Shown: positions 14,276-22,922 of the stretch, piece by piece | How positions within the stretch are numbered: position 1 is the stretch's first letter | Layout of the letters: every line of letters starts with the position of its first letter | Source of the DNA: Syntrophaceae bacterium UBA6112 | GTDB lineage: Bacteria > Desulfobacterota > Syntrophia > Syntrophales > UBA5619 | Length of the DNA stretch: 28,957 nt | Direction of reading: 5' to 3' | Assembly (NCBI GenBank): GCA_002423465.1 | Contig: DIWG01000015.1 | Location: 1-28,957 of the forward strand | Made by a program: the position numbers and the translations under genes | The notes under the pieces: generated by a model | What the model was told of the DNA's origin: nothing | The model's input: only the letters and a program-made list of their open reading frames with translations | The model's database searches: none

Positions 14276-15885
14276 AGAAGACCGTGAAACCCTCGGACAT
14301 GGCCAAGCCGTCCGACTGCCTGTGTCACATTGAACCGGGCGAGTTATCGCCGTTACCCGCTCCGTATGAGGATTTCAATCAAACGACGGTTCCCTCCTTG
14401 AACCCGGAAAAGGTCAAGAACATCGAGACCTCTCTGGACGATACGGTGGCCATCGGCATCCCCAAGCCCGCGAACAGGGAAGAAGAGGAGGCGTTGGTCC
14501 GCCGGTTTCTCTCCGGACTGAAAAAACTTTTCGAGAAGGAGAACAACTGGACGTTCCTGCAGCCGCTGCTGCTCTCCATGGAACACTGCGCCAAATGCCA
14601 GACCTGTTCCAATGCCTGCCCCGTCTATGAGATGAGCGGCGGTAAAGACATCTACCGTCCCATGTTCCGCGCCGAGGTCCTGCGCCGGATTTACAACAAA
14701 TATCTCAAGCCGGGCGGGAAAATCACCGCCAAGTTGACCGGCGACATCGATCTGAACTGGACGACGATCGCGCGCCTGGCCGAATTATCCTATCGCTGCA
14801 CACTATGCCGGCGCTGCGCCACGGTCTGCCCGGTCGGAGTGGACAACGGGTTGATCACTCACGAGATCCGCAAGCTCTTCTCGCAGGAGATGGGGATTTC
14901 CCCCAAGGAACTCCACGAAAAGGGAACCGTTCAGCATCTCCGGGTCGGATCTTCCACCGGCATGAACCCGCTGGCCGCAAAGGACAGCGTCGAGTTCATC
15001 CAGGAGGAGATGGAGGAGATCACCGGCTACAAGGTCGAGATCCCCTGGGATGTGGAAGGGGCGGATATCCTGCTGCTCCATAACGCGGGCGAGATGCTCG
15101 CCTGGCCGGAGAACGTCGGGGCCTTTGCCATCATCTTTCAGGCGGCCGGTCTTTCATGGACGCTCTCTTCGGAAACCGTCGGGTACGATGCGGTCAACTA
15201 CGGCTTGTGGTACGACGACGTGCAGTTAGCGCGCGTGGCCGTCAGGCATGCCGACATCGCCCGGAGGCTGAAGGTCAAGAAGATCGTGATGGGCGAATGC
15301 GGCCATGCGCACAAGGCGCTGACCGTTATCGCCGACCGCCTGTTGACGGGAGAGATCAATATCCCGCGGGAATCGGCCATGGTCACGCTGGAGGAGATCG
15401 TCATGAGCGGGAAATTGAAATTCGATCCCCACAGAAACAACTTCCCCGTGACCCTGCACGATCCCTGCAACTACGTACGGCTCATGGGGATCGTGGAGCC
15501 CCAACGGCGCATCCTGAGGAAGATCGCTCCGGGATTCCGGGAGATGACGCCGCACGGCGTGGAGAACTACTGCTGCGGCGGCGGTTCGGGGTTCGCCATC
15601 ATGTCGCCATACAACTTTGAATCATGGCGAAATCTAGTCAGCAGCCGCAAGAAGTTCCTCCAAATCCTCAACGCATTCAAGGATGAACACCTGGAGACCC
15701 CGAAATATGTTTGCGCCCCCTGCTCCAATTGCAAGGGCGCCATCCGGGACATTATAAGCTACTATCACGCGGAGGAACGCAGCCGCCTCCATTACGGCGG
15801 TCTGGTCGAATTGATCGTCAATGCAATGGCCGACATGAAAAAACCGATCATTCAATTCGGCGATGAGCCATCGTGGAAACCATGA
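14272..15885 (+). CDS. HdrD/DsrK-like iron-sulfur protein, module 2
   Basis: The 537-residue cytosolic protein resembles DsrK along its length. It has an N-terminal extension of about 100 residues with a CLC motif at residues 16-18. The [4Fe-4S] sites are C106-x2-C109-x2-C112-x3-C116 and C176-x2-C179-x2-C182-x3-C186. CCG-type cysteines follow: C343 (GECGHAH), C399 (LHDPCNY), C434-C435 (YCCGGGSG) and the C-terminal C481-x2-C484-x2-C487. The central part (VEIPWDVEGADILLLH, NYGLWYDD) parallels the same segment of DsrK encoded at 16998-18620. ATGA overlap with the cytochrome gene shows a coupled pair. Unlike DsrK it has no J, O or P subunit genes of its own. The electron partner (DsrC, another thiol protein or a ferredoxin) cannot be read. 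Confidence 0.88.
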   Translation: MKKTVKPSDMAKPSDCLCHIEPGELSPLPAPYEDFNQTTVPSLNPEKVKNIETSLDDTVAIGIPKPANREEEEALVRRFLSGLKKLFEKENNWTFLQPLLLSMEHCAKCQTCSNACPVYEMSGGKDIYRPMFRAEVLRRIYNKYLKPGGKITAKLTGDIDLNWTTIARLAELSYRCTLCRRCATVCPVGVDNGLITHEIRKLFSQEMGISPKELHEKGTVQHLRVGSSTGMNPLAAKDSVEFIQEEMEEITGYKVEIPWDVEGADILLLHNAGEMLAWPENVGAFAIIFQAAGLSWTLSSETVGYDAVNYGLWYDDVQLARVAVRHADIARRLKVKKIVMGECGHAHKALTVIADRLLTGEINIPRESAMVTLEEIVMSGKLKFDPHRNNFPVTLHDPCNYVRLMGIVEPQRRILRKIAPGFREMTPHGVENYCCGGGSGFAIMSPYNFESWRNLVSSRKKFLQILNAFKDEHLETPKYVCAPCSNCKGAIRDIISYYHAEERSRLHYGGLVELIVNAMADMKKPIIQFGDEPSWKP

Positions 15886-16005
15886 TCGGCACGCGCATGG
15901 ACAGTCAGACAGAATCATTCTCCGTATGGACAACCGTCAGCCGATAAGGTATGGGTCCCCTTCTCTTGCAGGGGTATTGACTATGAACGAAACGGAACAG
16001 GCATC

Positions 16006-16995
16006 ATGAACCTATTGACATCATTTATCGCCGTCCTGATCCTGACGCTTGCGGCTTTGGGCTTCGCTTACAGTACCGGTCTGACCTATCTGTTGACCGT
16101 CGTCATCCCCTACGCGGCCTTCGCGGTCTTCATGGTCGGGTTTGTCTTTCGCGTCGTCCAGTGGGCCAAGGCCCCCGTTCCCTTCCGCATCCCCAGTACC
16201 TGCGGTCAGGAAAAGTCCCTCCCCTGGATCCGAACCAACCCCCTGGATAACCCCTCATGCCTTTGGGGCGTGATCGGAAGGATGGCCCTGGAGATCCTGC
16301 TGTTCCGTTCGCTCTTCCGGAACACGAGGGTGGAGATCCTGCAGAAGCGGCCGGTATACGATAGCGCCAAATGGCTCTGGTTTTTCGGCCTTCTCTTTCA
16401 TTGGTCGCTTCTGATCATCGTGCTCAGGCACCTGCGTTTTTTCATCGAACCGATTGCCGGCTGGATCAACAGCCTCTCCGCGTTGGACGGATTCTTCGAG
16501 ATCGGCATTCCGACCCTTTACCTGAGCGATGCCGCCATCCTCGCGGGACTGTCGTTCCTGCTCCTCCGCCGGCTAATCAGTTCCAGGTTGCGTTACATCT
16601 CGCTCTTTACCGATTATTTTTCCCTGCTTCTGATTCTGGGCGTGGTGGGAACGGGCCTTCTGATGAGGCACTTCTTCCCCGCCGACCTTCTCCAGGTGAA
16701 GAACATGGCCCTGGGATGGGTCACCTTCTCGCCCGTCGTCCCGAAGGAGGTCGGAATGCTCTTCTATATGCACCTCTGCTTCGTCTTTACATTGATGGTC
16801 TTCTTTCCGATGAGCAAGCTGATGCACATGGGGGGAGTCTTCCTGAGCCCGACGCGAAACCTTGCCAACGACAACCGCATGAAGCGGCATATCAATCCCT
16901 GGAACGCCCCGGTGAAGGTCCACACCTATGAGGAATACGAAGACGAGTTCCGGGAGAAGATGAAGCTGGCTGGACTGCCGCTGGATAAGGAGTAA
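16006..16995 (+). CDS. dsrM: DsrM, membrane cytochrome b subunit of the DsrMKJOP complex
   Basis: The 329-residue membrane protein has about six helices: residues 3-23, 27-49, 123-146, 175-192, 197-222 and 244-267. Histidines for two hemes b lie in LLFHWSLL, LRHLRFF, LMRHFFP and YMHLCFVF. It has the hydrophilic C-terminal tail FLSPTRNLANDN... found in DsrM. It oxidises or reduces menaquinone and passes electrons to DsrK. A nine-codon reading frame (15983-16009) ends across its ATG. About 120 bases separate it from the previous gene, and dsrK starts three bases after its stop. Length is typical. Confidence 0.95.
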   Translation: MNLLTSFIAVLILTLAALGFAYSTGLTYLLTVVIPYAAFAVFMVGFVFRVVQWAKAPVPFRIPSTCGQEKSLPWIRTNPLDNPSCLWGVIGRMALEILLFRSLFRNTRVEILQKRPVYDSAKWLWFFGLLFHWSLLIIVLRHLRFFIEPIAGWINSLSALDGFFEIGIPTLYLSDAAILAGLSFLLLRRLISSRLRYISLFTDYFSLLLILGVVGTGLLMRHFFPADLLQVKNMALGWVTFSPVVPKEVGMLFYMHLCFVFTLMVFFPMSKLMHMGGVFLSPTRNLANDNRMKRHINPWNAPVKVHTYEEYEDEFREKMKLAGLPLDKE

Positions 16996-16997
16996 CG

Positions 16998-18620
16998 ATG
17001 TCCTTTGCGAAGATACCCAAACCCGACGAACTAATCGCGGTCCGTTACGAACCACCGGAGACGCCCTGGATGGACACCCCCACCGTTTTCCGTCCGGGGA
17101 CCTGGAGCTACACCGGCACGGCCAAGAGCCTGACCGCGCTGGAGCTTCCGAATCCTCGGTCCTGGCAGCCCACCGATGAGGATTGGAAACTGCCTGAGAA
17201 CTGGAAGGAGATCATCCTGAAAGGGATGAAGGAACGCCTCGAAAAGTACAGGTCCTTCAGGCTCTTCATGGACATCTGCGTCCGGTGCGGCGCCTGTGCG
17301 GACAAATGCCACTTTTACATCGGTTCCGGAGACCCGAAAAATATGCCGGTTGTCCGGGCAGAGCTGCTGCGTTCGGTCTACCGCCGTTATTTTACCCAAT
17401 CGGGAAAACTCTTCGGCAGTCTCGCCGGCGCCCGCGACCTGACCGTCGATGTCCTCAAGGAGTGGTTCTACTACTTCTACCAGTGCACGGAGTGCCGCCG
17501 GTGTTCCGTCTTCTGCCCCTACGGCATCGACCAGGCGGAGATCACGATGATGGGCCGGGAACTCCTGAATCTCGTCGGCTGCAACATCAACTGGGTCACC
17601 GAACCGATGGCCAACTGTTTCCGGACGGGAAACCACCTCGGCATCCAGCCCGGCGGCGTCAAGGACATGCTCGAATTCCTGGCGGAAGACGTCGGGGACC
17701 GCACAGGTGTGCACGTGGAGGTGCCCCTCAACAAGAAGGGAGCCGAGATCCTCTTCGTGATCCCTTCCGGCGACTATTTCGCCGATCCCGGGACCTACAC
17801 CTGCATGGGTTACATGGCCCTCTTCCACGAGATCGGCCTGGACTACACCTTCAGCACCTATGCCTCCGAGGGGGGAAACTTCGGCCTGTTCACGTCCCAC
17901 GAGATGATCAAACGCCTCAACGCCAAGATCTATGCGGAGGCCAAAAGGCTGGGGGTCAAATGGATCCTCGGCGGCGAGTGCGGCCATATGTGGCGGGTGC
18001 TCAACCAGTACATGGAAACGATGAACGGCCCCGCCGATTTCCTCGAGGTGCCGGTTTCCCCGATCACCGGAACGCGGTTCGAAAACGCCCGGTCGACGAA
18101 GATGGTTCACATCAGCGAATTTACCGCCGACCTGATCCGGAACGGGAAGCTGAAACTCGATCCGTCCCGGAATGACCACCTCCGGGTCACGTTCCACGAT
18201 TCCTGCAACCCCTCCCGCGCGATGGGACTTTTCGAGGAACCGCGATACATCATCAACCACGTCTGCAACCATTTCCATGAGATGGCTGAGGACACCATCC
18301 GGGAAAACACCTTCTGCTGCGGCGGCGGTGCGGGACTGGGCAATGATGAGAACATGGAAATGAGGATGCGCGGCGGGATGCCGCGGGCCATGGCCGTCCA
18401 GGCGGTCAGGGAGAAATACGGGGTGAACCGCCTGACCTGCATGTGCGCCATCGACCGGGCGGTCCTGACCTCGCTGATGGAATACTGGGTGCCGGGGGTA
18501 TTGGTCACCGGGGTTCATGAACTCGTGGCCAACGCCCTCGTGATGACGGGAGAAAAAGAAAGAACAACGGATCTGCGCGGCGATCCTTTGGAAGGAAAGA
18601 CAGCCGATGAAACTCTATAA
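16998..18620 (+). CDS. dsrK: DsrK, HdrD-like catalytic iron-sulfur subunit of DsrMKJOP
   Basis: The 540-residue cytosolic subunit is thought to reduce the DsrC trisulfide. The [4Fe-4S] motifs are C94-x2-C97-x2-C100-x3-C104 and C163-x2-C166-x2-C169-x3-C173. The noncubane-cluster cysteines are C328 (GGECGHMW), C403 (FHDSCNPSRA), C440-C441 (FCCGGGAG) and C481-x-C483 (CMCAID). The CxC near the end, instead of CxxC, distinguishes it from the two paralogues upstream. GGAGTAACG precedes the ATG. Its end overlaps dsrJ by 14 bases. Third codon positions are much richer in G/C here than in dsrA or dsrN. Confidence 0.96.
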   Translation: MSFAKIPKPDELIAVRYEPPETPWMDTPTVFRPGTWSYTGTAKSLTALELPNPRSWQPTDEDWKLPENWKEIILKGMKERLEKYRSFRLFMDICVRCGACADKCHFYIGSGDPKNMPVVRAELLRSVYRRYFTQSGKLFGSLAGARDLTVDVLKEWFYYFYQCTECRRCSVFCPYGIDQAEITMMGRELLNLVGCNINWVTEPMANCFRTGNHLGIQPGGVKDMLEFLAEDVGDRTGVHVEVPLNKKGAEILFVIPSGDYFADPGTYTCMGYMALFHEIGLDYTFSTYASEGGNFGLFTSHEMIKRLNAKIYAEAKRLGVKWILGGECGHMWRVLNQYMETMNGPADFLEVPVSPITGTRFENARSTKMVHISEFTADLIRNGKLKLDPSRNDHLRVTFHDSCNPSRAMGLFEEPRYIINHVCNHFHEMAEDTIRENTFCCGGGAGLGNDENMEMRMRGGMPRAMAVQAVREKYGVNRLTCMCAIDRAVLTSLMEYWVPGVLVTGVHELVANALVMTGEKERTTDLRGDPLEGKTADETL

Positions 18621-19008
18621 CCGCGGCATCATCCTTGCCGGAATCGTGGTCTTTTTGATCTTGGCCAGCGGCCCGTTCTGGTACGGAAGGGGAAGGGCGG
18701 TCTCCCCGCCGGATCTCAAGTTGGACACGCCCGCCATCGAGCAGCTGAAGGAAAAGCTCTGCGTGGAGCCGGCTCCGTACATGAGGGCGAACCACATGAG
18801 ACTCCTCAACGATTGGCGGGACAGCGTCGTCCGGGAAGGCAAGCGAACCTATACGGCGGCGGACGGAAAGGTTTATAAGATCAGTCTGACCGGGACCTGT
18901 CTCGAATGCCACAGCAACAAGGAGCAGTTCTGTGACCGCTGCCACGATTACGCCGGGGCCAAGCCCGCTTGTTGGGACTGCCATATCATTCCCGAGGAGG
19001 TCCGCTGA
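18607..19008 (+). CDS. dsrJ: DsrJ, periplasmic triheme cytochrome c
   Basis: The 133-residue protein has an uncleaved-type N-terminal anchor (residues 7-25) and three CxxCH heme sites: C98-C101-H102, C109-C112-H113 and C122-C125-H126. Cys52 in EKLCVEP fits the unusual His/Cys axial ligand known in this family. The PYMRANHMRLLNDWRD segment is characteristic of DsrJ. It is the periplasmic electron-transfer subunit of DsrMKJOP. The gene overlaps dsrK and its TGA overlaps the dsrO ATG. Confidence 0.96.
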   Translation: MKLYNRGIILAGIVVFLILASGPFWYGRGRAVSPPDLKLDTPAIEQLKEKLCVEPAPYMRANHMRLLNDWRDSVVREGKRTYTAADGKVYKISLTGTCLECHSNKEQFCDRCHDYAGAKPACWDCHIIPEEVR

Positions 19009-19802
19009 TGGCGCCCACACGAAGAGAATTCCTGAAGATAGCCGGGGTTTCTGCTGCCGGCTTGGTCCTTCCCCCGCTGGCGTCGGTCTTCGCCGGTGCG
19101 CAGGCAGGAATGCCGGCCGCGGGGGGTGTCGCCCCGACGGGTTCGGACCCCCGTTCCGCCCTCACGGCAAAGCGTTGGGGCATGGTCATCGATACCCGAA
19201 AATGCCGTTCCGGTTGTACGGATTGTATCGATGCCTGCCATATTGCGCACAACGTACCCAATTTCGGAAATCCCAAGGACGAGATTCGTTGGATCGGCAC
19301 TGAAAAGATGGCGCATGTCTTTCCCGCGGAGACCCATCCCCGGATACCGGAATCGATTAAGAGTCTTCCCATTCCGGTCTTTTGCAACCACTGCGAAAAT
19401 CCTCCCTGTGTAAGGGTTTGCCCCACGCAAGCGACCTTTCAGCGGGCGGACGGGATCGTGATGATGGACTACCACCGCTGCATCGGTTGTCGGTTCTGCA
19501 TGGCCGCCTGTCCCTACGGTTCGAGAAGCATGAACTTCCGGGATCCGCGGCCCTTCATTCCCAAGATCGATCCGGCCTTTCCGACCCGGACGAAAGGCGT
19601 GGTGGAAAAATGCAACTTCTGCGAGGAAAGACTCGCCCAGGGAATCCTTCCCGCCTGCGTAATCGCCTGCAGTGAAAAGGCCCTGTCGTTCGGGGATCTG
19701 GAAGACCCCGGATCGGACGTCCGCCGCGTTCTGGACGGGAAGTTCTCCCTCCGGCGCAGGCAGGAACTGGGGACGGGACCGCAGATCTACTACATTTTGT
19801 GA
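19008..19802 (+). CDS. dsrO: DsrO, Tat-exported periplasmic four-cluster ferredoxin subunit
   Basis: The 264-residue protein has a twin-arginine signal (TRREFLKIAG, Arg5-Arg6) and a hydrophobic stretch to about residue 30, so it works outside the membrane. Sixteen cysteines make four [4Fe-4S] sites: C66/C70/C73/C77, C126/C129/C134/C138, C158/C161/C164/C168 and C202/C205/C217/C221. This is the layout of the DmsB/NrfC/DsrO group. It bridges DsrJ and the NrfD-type DsrP. The ATG at 19008 overlaps the dsrJ stop, which settles the start; an earlier in-frame codon lies inside dsrJ. Confidence 0.95.
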   Translation: MAPTRREFLKIAGVSAAGLVLPPLASVFAGAQAGMPAAGGVAPTGSDPRSALTAKRWGMVIDTRKCRSGCTDCIDACHIAHNVPNFGNPKDEIRWIGTEKMAHVFPAETHPRIPESIKSLPIPVFCNHCENPPCVRVCPTQATFQRADGIVMMDYHRCIGCRFCMAACPYGSRSMNFRDPRPFIPKIDPAFPTRTKGVVEKCNFCEERLAQGILPACVIACSEKALSFGDLEDPGSDVRRVLDGKFSLRRRQELGTGPQIYYIL

Positions 19803-19809
19803 GGATGCC

Positions 19810-20961
19810 GTGCTCGAAAAAGCGTTGAAGGGAAGTCGCGGATACGGAATATGGGTGGCGTTTCTGCTGCTCCTGACCGGAATCGGTTTTTTCTTTTACT
19901 GGAAGCAGCTCGATTACGGCTTGGGGATCACCGGTATGAGCCGGGACGTGTCGTGGGGGCTCTACATCGCCCAGTTTACCTTTCTCGTCGGCTTCGCGGC
20001 TTCGGCGGTGATGCTCGTCATGCCATACTATCTGCATGACTTCAAGGAATTCGGGAAGATCACGATCCTAGGAGAGTTTCTGGCCGTCTCCGCGGTGATC
20101 ATGTGCGTCACGTTCGTCACCATCGATCTCGGACGGCCCGATCGGGTCGCCAATCTCCTGCTCCATCCTTCCCCGAGATCCGTTCTGTTCTGGGACATAA
20201 TCGTCCTGAGCGGGTATCTTTTGATCAATATCGTTACCGGATGGACCGTCCTTGAGAGCGAAAAGAAAGGCGTACCGCCGCCGGCCTGGGTGAAACCGAT
20301 CATTTACATCTCCATCCCCTGGGCCATCAGCATCCATACGGTCACGGCGTTTATCTACGCAGGCCTGCCGGGACGTGGGTTCTGGCTGACCGCCATCATG
20401 GCTCCGCGCTTCCTCGCTTCAGCCTTTGCCTCAGGACCGGCGTTGCTGATCCTTTTCTGCCTGATCCTGAAACGGTTCACCAAGTTTGACGCCGGGGAAA
20501 AGGCGATTCAGACCCTGTCCAAGATTGTGGCCTATGCGCTTGCGGTAAGCATCTTCTTCGTCCTGGTCGAACTCTTCACCGCATTCTACAGCCAGATCCC
20601 CGGACATACGAGCCACTTGACCTACCTGTTTTGGGGATTGGAGGGCCACAACATGATCGCGAACTGGATGCGCGTGTCGGCATTGACCGCTGTTGCCGCA
20701 TTCATATTGTTGATCATTCCCAAGGCGCGGACGCGGGAACCCATCTTGGCTTTGGCCTGCGGTCTCACGTTCCTGTCGCTCTGGATCGAGAAGGGGCTTG
20801 GCCTCGTGATTACGGGCTTCATCCCCTCCCCGCTGGAGGCGATTACGGATTATATCCCCACCGGACCGGAGATCGCCATTTCAGTCGGGATCTGGGCGCT
20901 GGGGCTGCTGCTGATCACCGTTTTTTACAAGATTTTTGTCGCGGTCAGAACAGAGACATAA
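19810..20961 (+). CDS. dsrP: DsrP, NrfD/PsrC-type integral membrane quinone subunit
   Basis: The 383-residue polytopic protein has about ten helices and no heme motif, as in NrfD/PsrC/HybB proteins. Characteristic segments are SWGLYIAQFTFLVGFAASA, LGRPDRVANLLLHPSPRSVL, WAISIHTVTAFIY and WIEKGLGLVITGFIPSP. It is the second quinone-interacting membrane subunit of DsrMKJOP, partnered with DsrO. I chose GTG at 19810 because GTGAGG lies just before it and the first membrane helix starts about 15 residues later. The frame is open further upstream only inside dsrO. It is the last gene of the plus-strand run. Confidence 0.93.
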   Translation: MLEKALKGSRGYGIWVAFLLLLTGIGFFFYWKQLDYGLGITGMSRDVSWGLYIAQFTFLVGFAASAVMLVMPYYLHDFKEFGKITILGEFLAVSAVIMCVTFVTIDLGRPDRVANLLLHPSPRSVLFWDIIVLSGYLLINIVTGWTVLESEKKGVPPPAWVKPIIYISIPWAISIHTVTAFIYAGLPGRGFWLTAIMAPRFLASAFASGPALLILFCLILKRFTKFDAGEKAIQTLSKIVAYALAVSIFFVLVELFTAFYSQIPGHTSHLTYLFWGLEGHNMIANWMRVSALTAVAAFILLIIPKARTREPILALACGLTFLSLWIEKGLGLVITGFIPSPLEAITDYIPTGPEIAISVGIWALGLLLITVFYKIFVAVRTET

Positions 20962-21040
20962 ACAGCCCGTGGGATACCGGCATTCCCATTTCGTATGTTT
21001 TATGACTGCTCCGTTCCAATCCTCTGCAGGATAATAAAAG

Positions 21041-21080
21041 CCGGGCGGGGCGCCGTAATTTAGCATATGTCCCCGCCCGG
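21041..21080 (-). terminator. Strong hairpin between convergent operons, terminator for the minus-strand run
   Basis: CCGGGCGGGG (21041-21050) pairs perfectly with CCCCGCCCGG (21071-21080) around a 20-base loop. Read on the minus strand it is followed by CTTTTATTATCC, so it looks like an intrinsic terminator for the 21090-28957 run. No T-run follows on the plus strand, but the stem may still protect the dsrP message end. A weaker TGGGA/TCCCA hairpin with T-rich sequence after it (20970-20999) could serve the plus strand. Confidence 0.7.
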
Positions 21081-21089
21081 AAGGTCATG

Positions 21090-21917
21090 TCAGGGCGTCA
21101 GAGCCTCTTTGAGGATTCCCAGTTCATCGAGAATCGGTTCCAATCTCCTTTTGCTCAGCGCGCGGTCTTCGTTCGAGCGGGGGAGTTCGATGTTCAGGGT
21201 TCCCTTGAATCCGGTCTTCTTCAGGTTCCCAAAAACGCGCTTGAAGTCGATCTTCCCGTTCCCGACGGGGAGATGGCGGTCGAGGATCATGTCGTTGTCA
21301 CTGACATGGGTGCTGACGATCCGGCCGGGAAAGGCGTCGATGAACGATTCCGGGCCGCCGGGCAGGAGGCTTGCGTGGGCGATGTCCAGCGTGAGGCCGA
21401 AGTACGTCGACGGAATGGCATTGAAGACGCGCGCCAGTTCTTCGACCGTGACACCGAGGTAGGCGATCTCCGCCTCCTCGTGGATCTTGTTCATGTTTTC
21501 GATCCCAATGGGGAGCTTGTACTTCTCCGCCAGCGCGACGACAGGCCGGTAGGTCTGGATCAAGCAGTCGAAGACGTGGTCCATGAAGAGGCTGAAATGG
21601 TAGCCGAAGTGGAGAACGACGTATTCCGCCTCCAACTGGTGGGCAAGTTCGACGTAAGCGAGCAGGTGTTGCTGAACGGCCTTGCGCACGGTCGGTTCGA
21701 TCTCGGCGGCGTTGACGAACGAGGCGGAATGGAGGCCGTACTTGACGCCGGCCTGATCCCGGAGCTTCTTGATGCCGTCGATCCGGGCGGGTGTCCACTT
21801 GTCCAGGAAATTGTTGGGGTTGTTGCAGCTTAATTCGATCCAGGGAAAGCCGTTTTCCTTGGCGAAGGAGAAATACTCCTCTACAGGTTGCGGTCCGGCG
21901 TTGAAGCAAAGTTTCAT
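21090..21917 (-). CDS. Sugar-phosphate isomerase/epimerase-type TIM-barrel protein
   Basis: The 275-residue protein is of the xylose isomerase-like (AP endonuclease 2) superfamily, PF01261. The start MKLCFNAGPQPVEEYF at 21917 follows GGAGG. Metal-ligand-type residues are in place: the barrel strands LHFGYHF, PIGIENMNK (Glu), LTLDIAHASLL (Asp/His), STHVSDND (His/Asp) and TLNIELPR (Glu). Family members isomerise or epimerise keto-acids and sugars or cut C-C bonds; the substrate is not evident. It is the last gene of the minus-strand run, sitting behind a 3-hydroxyacid-dehydrogenase-like gene. That pairing is common in catabolic operons for sugar acids, which is an inference. Confidence 0.85.
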   Translation of the reverse strand: MKLCFNAGPQPVEEYFSFAKENGFPWIELSCNNPNNFLDKWTPARIDGIKKLRDQAGVKYGLHSASFVNAAEIEPTVRKAVQQHLLAYVELAHQLEAEYVVLHFGYHFSLFMDHVFDCLIQTYRPVVALAEKYKLPIGIENMNKIHEEAEIAYLGVTVEELARVFNAIPSTYFGLTLDIAHASLLPGGPESFIDAFPGRIVSTHVSDNDMILDRHLPVGNGKIDFKRVFGNLKKTGFKGTLNIELPRSNEDRALSKRRLEPILDELGILKEALTP

Positions 21918-22012
21918 CTTATGTAACCTCCAATGTTGATTTGAAATGTTGACATCCCTATCCCTGAGGAAGGGAATCCGTGGGAGGGGGGACGCCCTTC
22001 CCAATCCTTTTA

Positions 22013-22906
22013 TTATGGATGAGGTTTTTTCGCAGGGTTCTCCATCGTTCGGAGGACCTCCGCAAGGGTCTGCGGCAGTTCGCCGCCGAAACGTTCGCGC
22101 AGGCCGAAACCGGCGCACCAGTGAAGTTTTTCCATTGCCGCGCGGGACATCCCGGCGGGCAAGCCCATCCCTTCGATGGTGGCGATCACCTCTTCCATCT
22201 CGTGGGCCATCCGTTCGGCATTGACGACCCCCTTCGTCATCTGGAGGCGCGCGGTCTCCAGGAAGGGAACGCCGTCCAGAGATTCCGCGATCGAATCCAA
22301 AACCGTCTCGTCAACGCCATAACGGTGGGTGGCCGTGAGCATCTCGAGAAAGAGGGAGAGCAATCCCTTCATGAAGATGCTGCGGAACATCTTGATTGCG
22401 GAGGCCTGACCGGGCTTTGCACCGATCACGCGGATGTTCATCCCGTAGGGTTGCAGCGAATTCCGAAAGCGTTCCGCGCCGCCGCCGGAGGCCAGGATCG
22501 GTACCCGGTGGAGGAAGGTCGGGATCGCCCCCATCATGGCCGCATCGACGAATGCGGCCCCGGTCTTTTCGACGATCCCGGCGATCTGTTGCTTGATTTG
22601 CGGCGCGGCTGTGTTGACGTCCGCGTAGAGATTTCCGGGAGCAAGAAAGGGGGCCGTCTCCTCCGCAACGGAAACGGCCATGGCTCCGGTAACACAGGAA
22701 AACACCACATCGATCCGGGAGAGGAGCTCCTCGGCGGTTGTCGCCGGAAGAGCGCCGATCTCGTCGGCATGGCGACGGATCACTTCCGCATAGGGAGGCG
22801 TCTGCTGCATCCGATCGTAGAAATGCACCTCTTCGACGCCGGCCTCTTTGAGTCCCTTGGCCAGGCCGTAGCCGGCGCCCCCGAAACCGATGAATCCGAG
22901 CTTCAT
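22013..22906 (-). CDS. 3-hydroxyisobutyrate dehydrogenase-like NAD(P)-dependent oxidoreductase
   Basis: The 297-residue protein has an N-terminal Rossmann motif GFIGFGGAGYGLAKGL, then VVFSCVTGAMAVSVAEE and VDAAMMGAIPTF, where beta-hydroxyacid dehydrogenases have their substrate-loop motif. It also has a PGQASAIKMFRSIFMKGL helix with the catalytic-type lysine. The C-terminal part resembles the DUF1932 domain found with this NAD-binding fold. It starts with ATG at 22906 after GGGAGG. It probably reduces or oxidises a 3-hydroxy or 2-hydroxy acid; the exact substrate is unknown. An imperfect-loop hairpin (GGAAGGG 21968-21974 / CCCTTCC 21995-22001) lies in the gap to the following gene. Confidence 0.85.
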   Translation of the reverse strand: MKLGFIGFGGAGYGLAKGLKEAGVEEVHFYDRMQQTPPYAEVIRRHADEIGALPATTAEELLSRIDVVFSCVTGAMAVSVAEETAPFLAPGNLYADVNTAAPQIKQQIAGIVEKTGAAFVDAAMMGAIPTFLHRVPILASGGGAERFRNSLQPYGMNIRVIGAKPGQASAIKMFRSIFMKGLLSLFLEMLTATHRYGVDETVLDSIAESLDGVPFLETARLQMTKGVVNAERMAHEMEEVIATIEGMGLPAGMSRAAMEKLHWCAGFGLRERFGGELPQTLAEVLRTMENPAKKPHP

Positions 22907-22922
22907 CTTTTTCCTCCCGCCG

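Noticed and set aside
17031..18518. A 495-residue minus-strand frame opposite dsrK
   Set aside because: Shadow of dsrK, whose strong third-position G/C keeps the complementary frame open. The translation resembles no protein.
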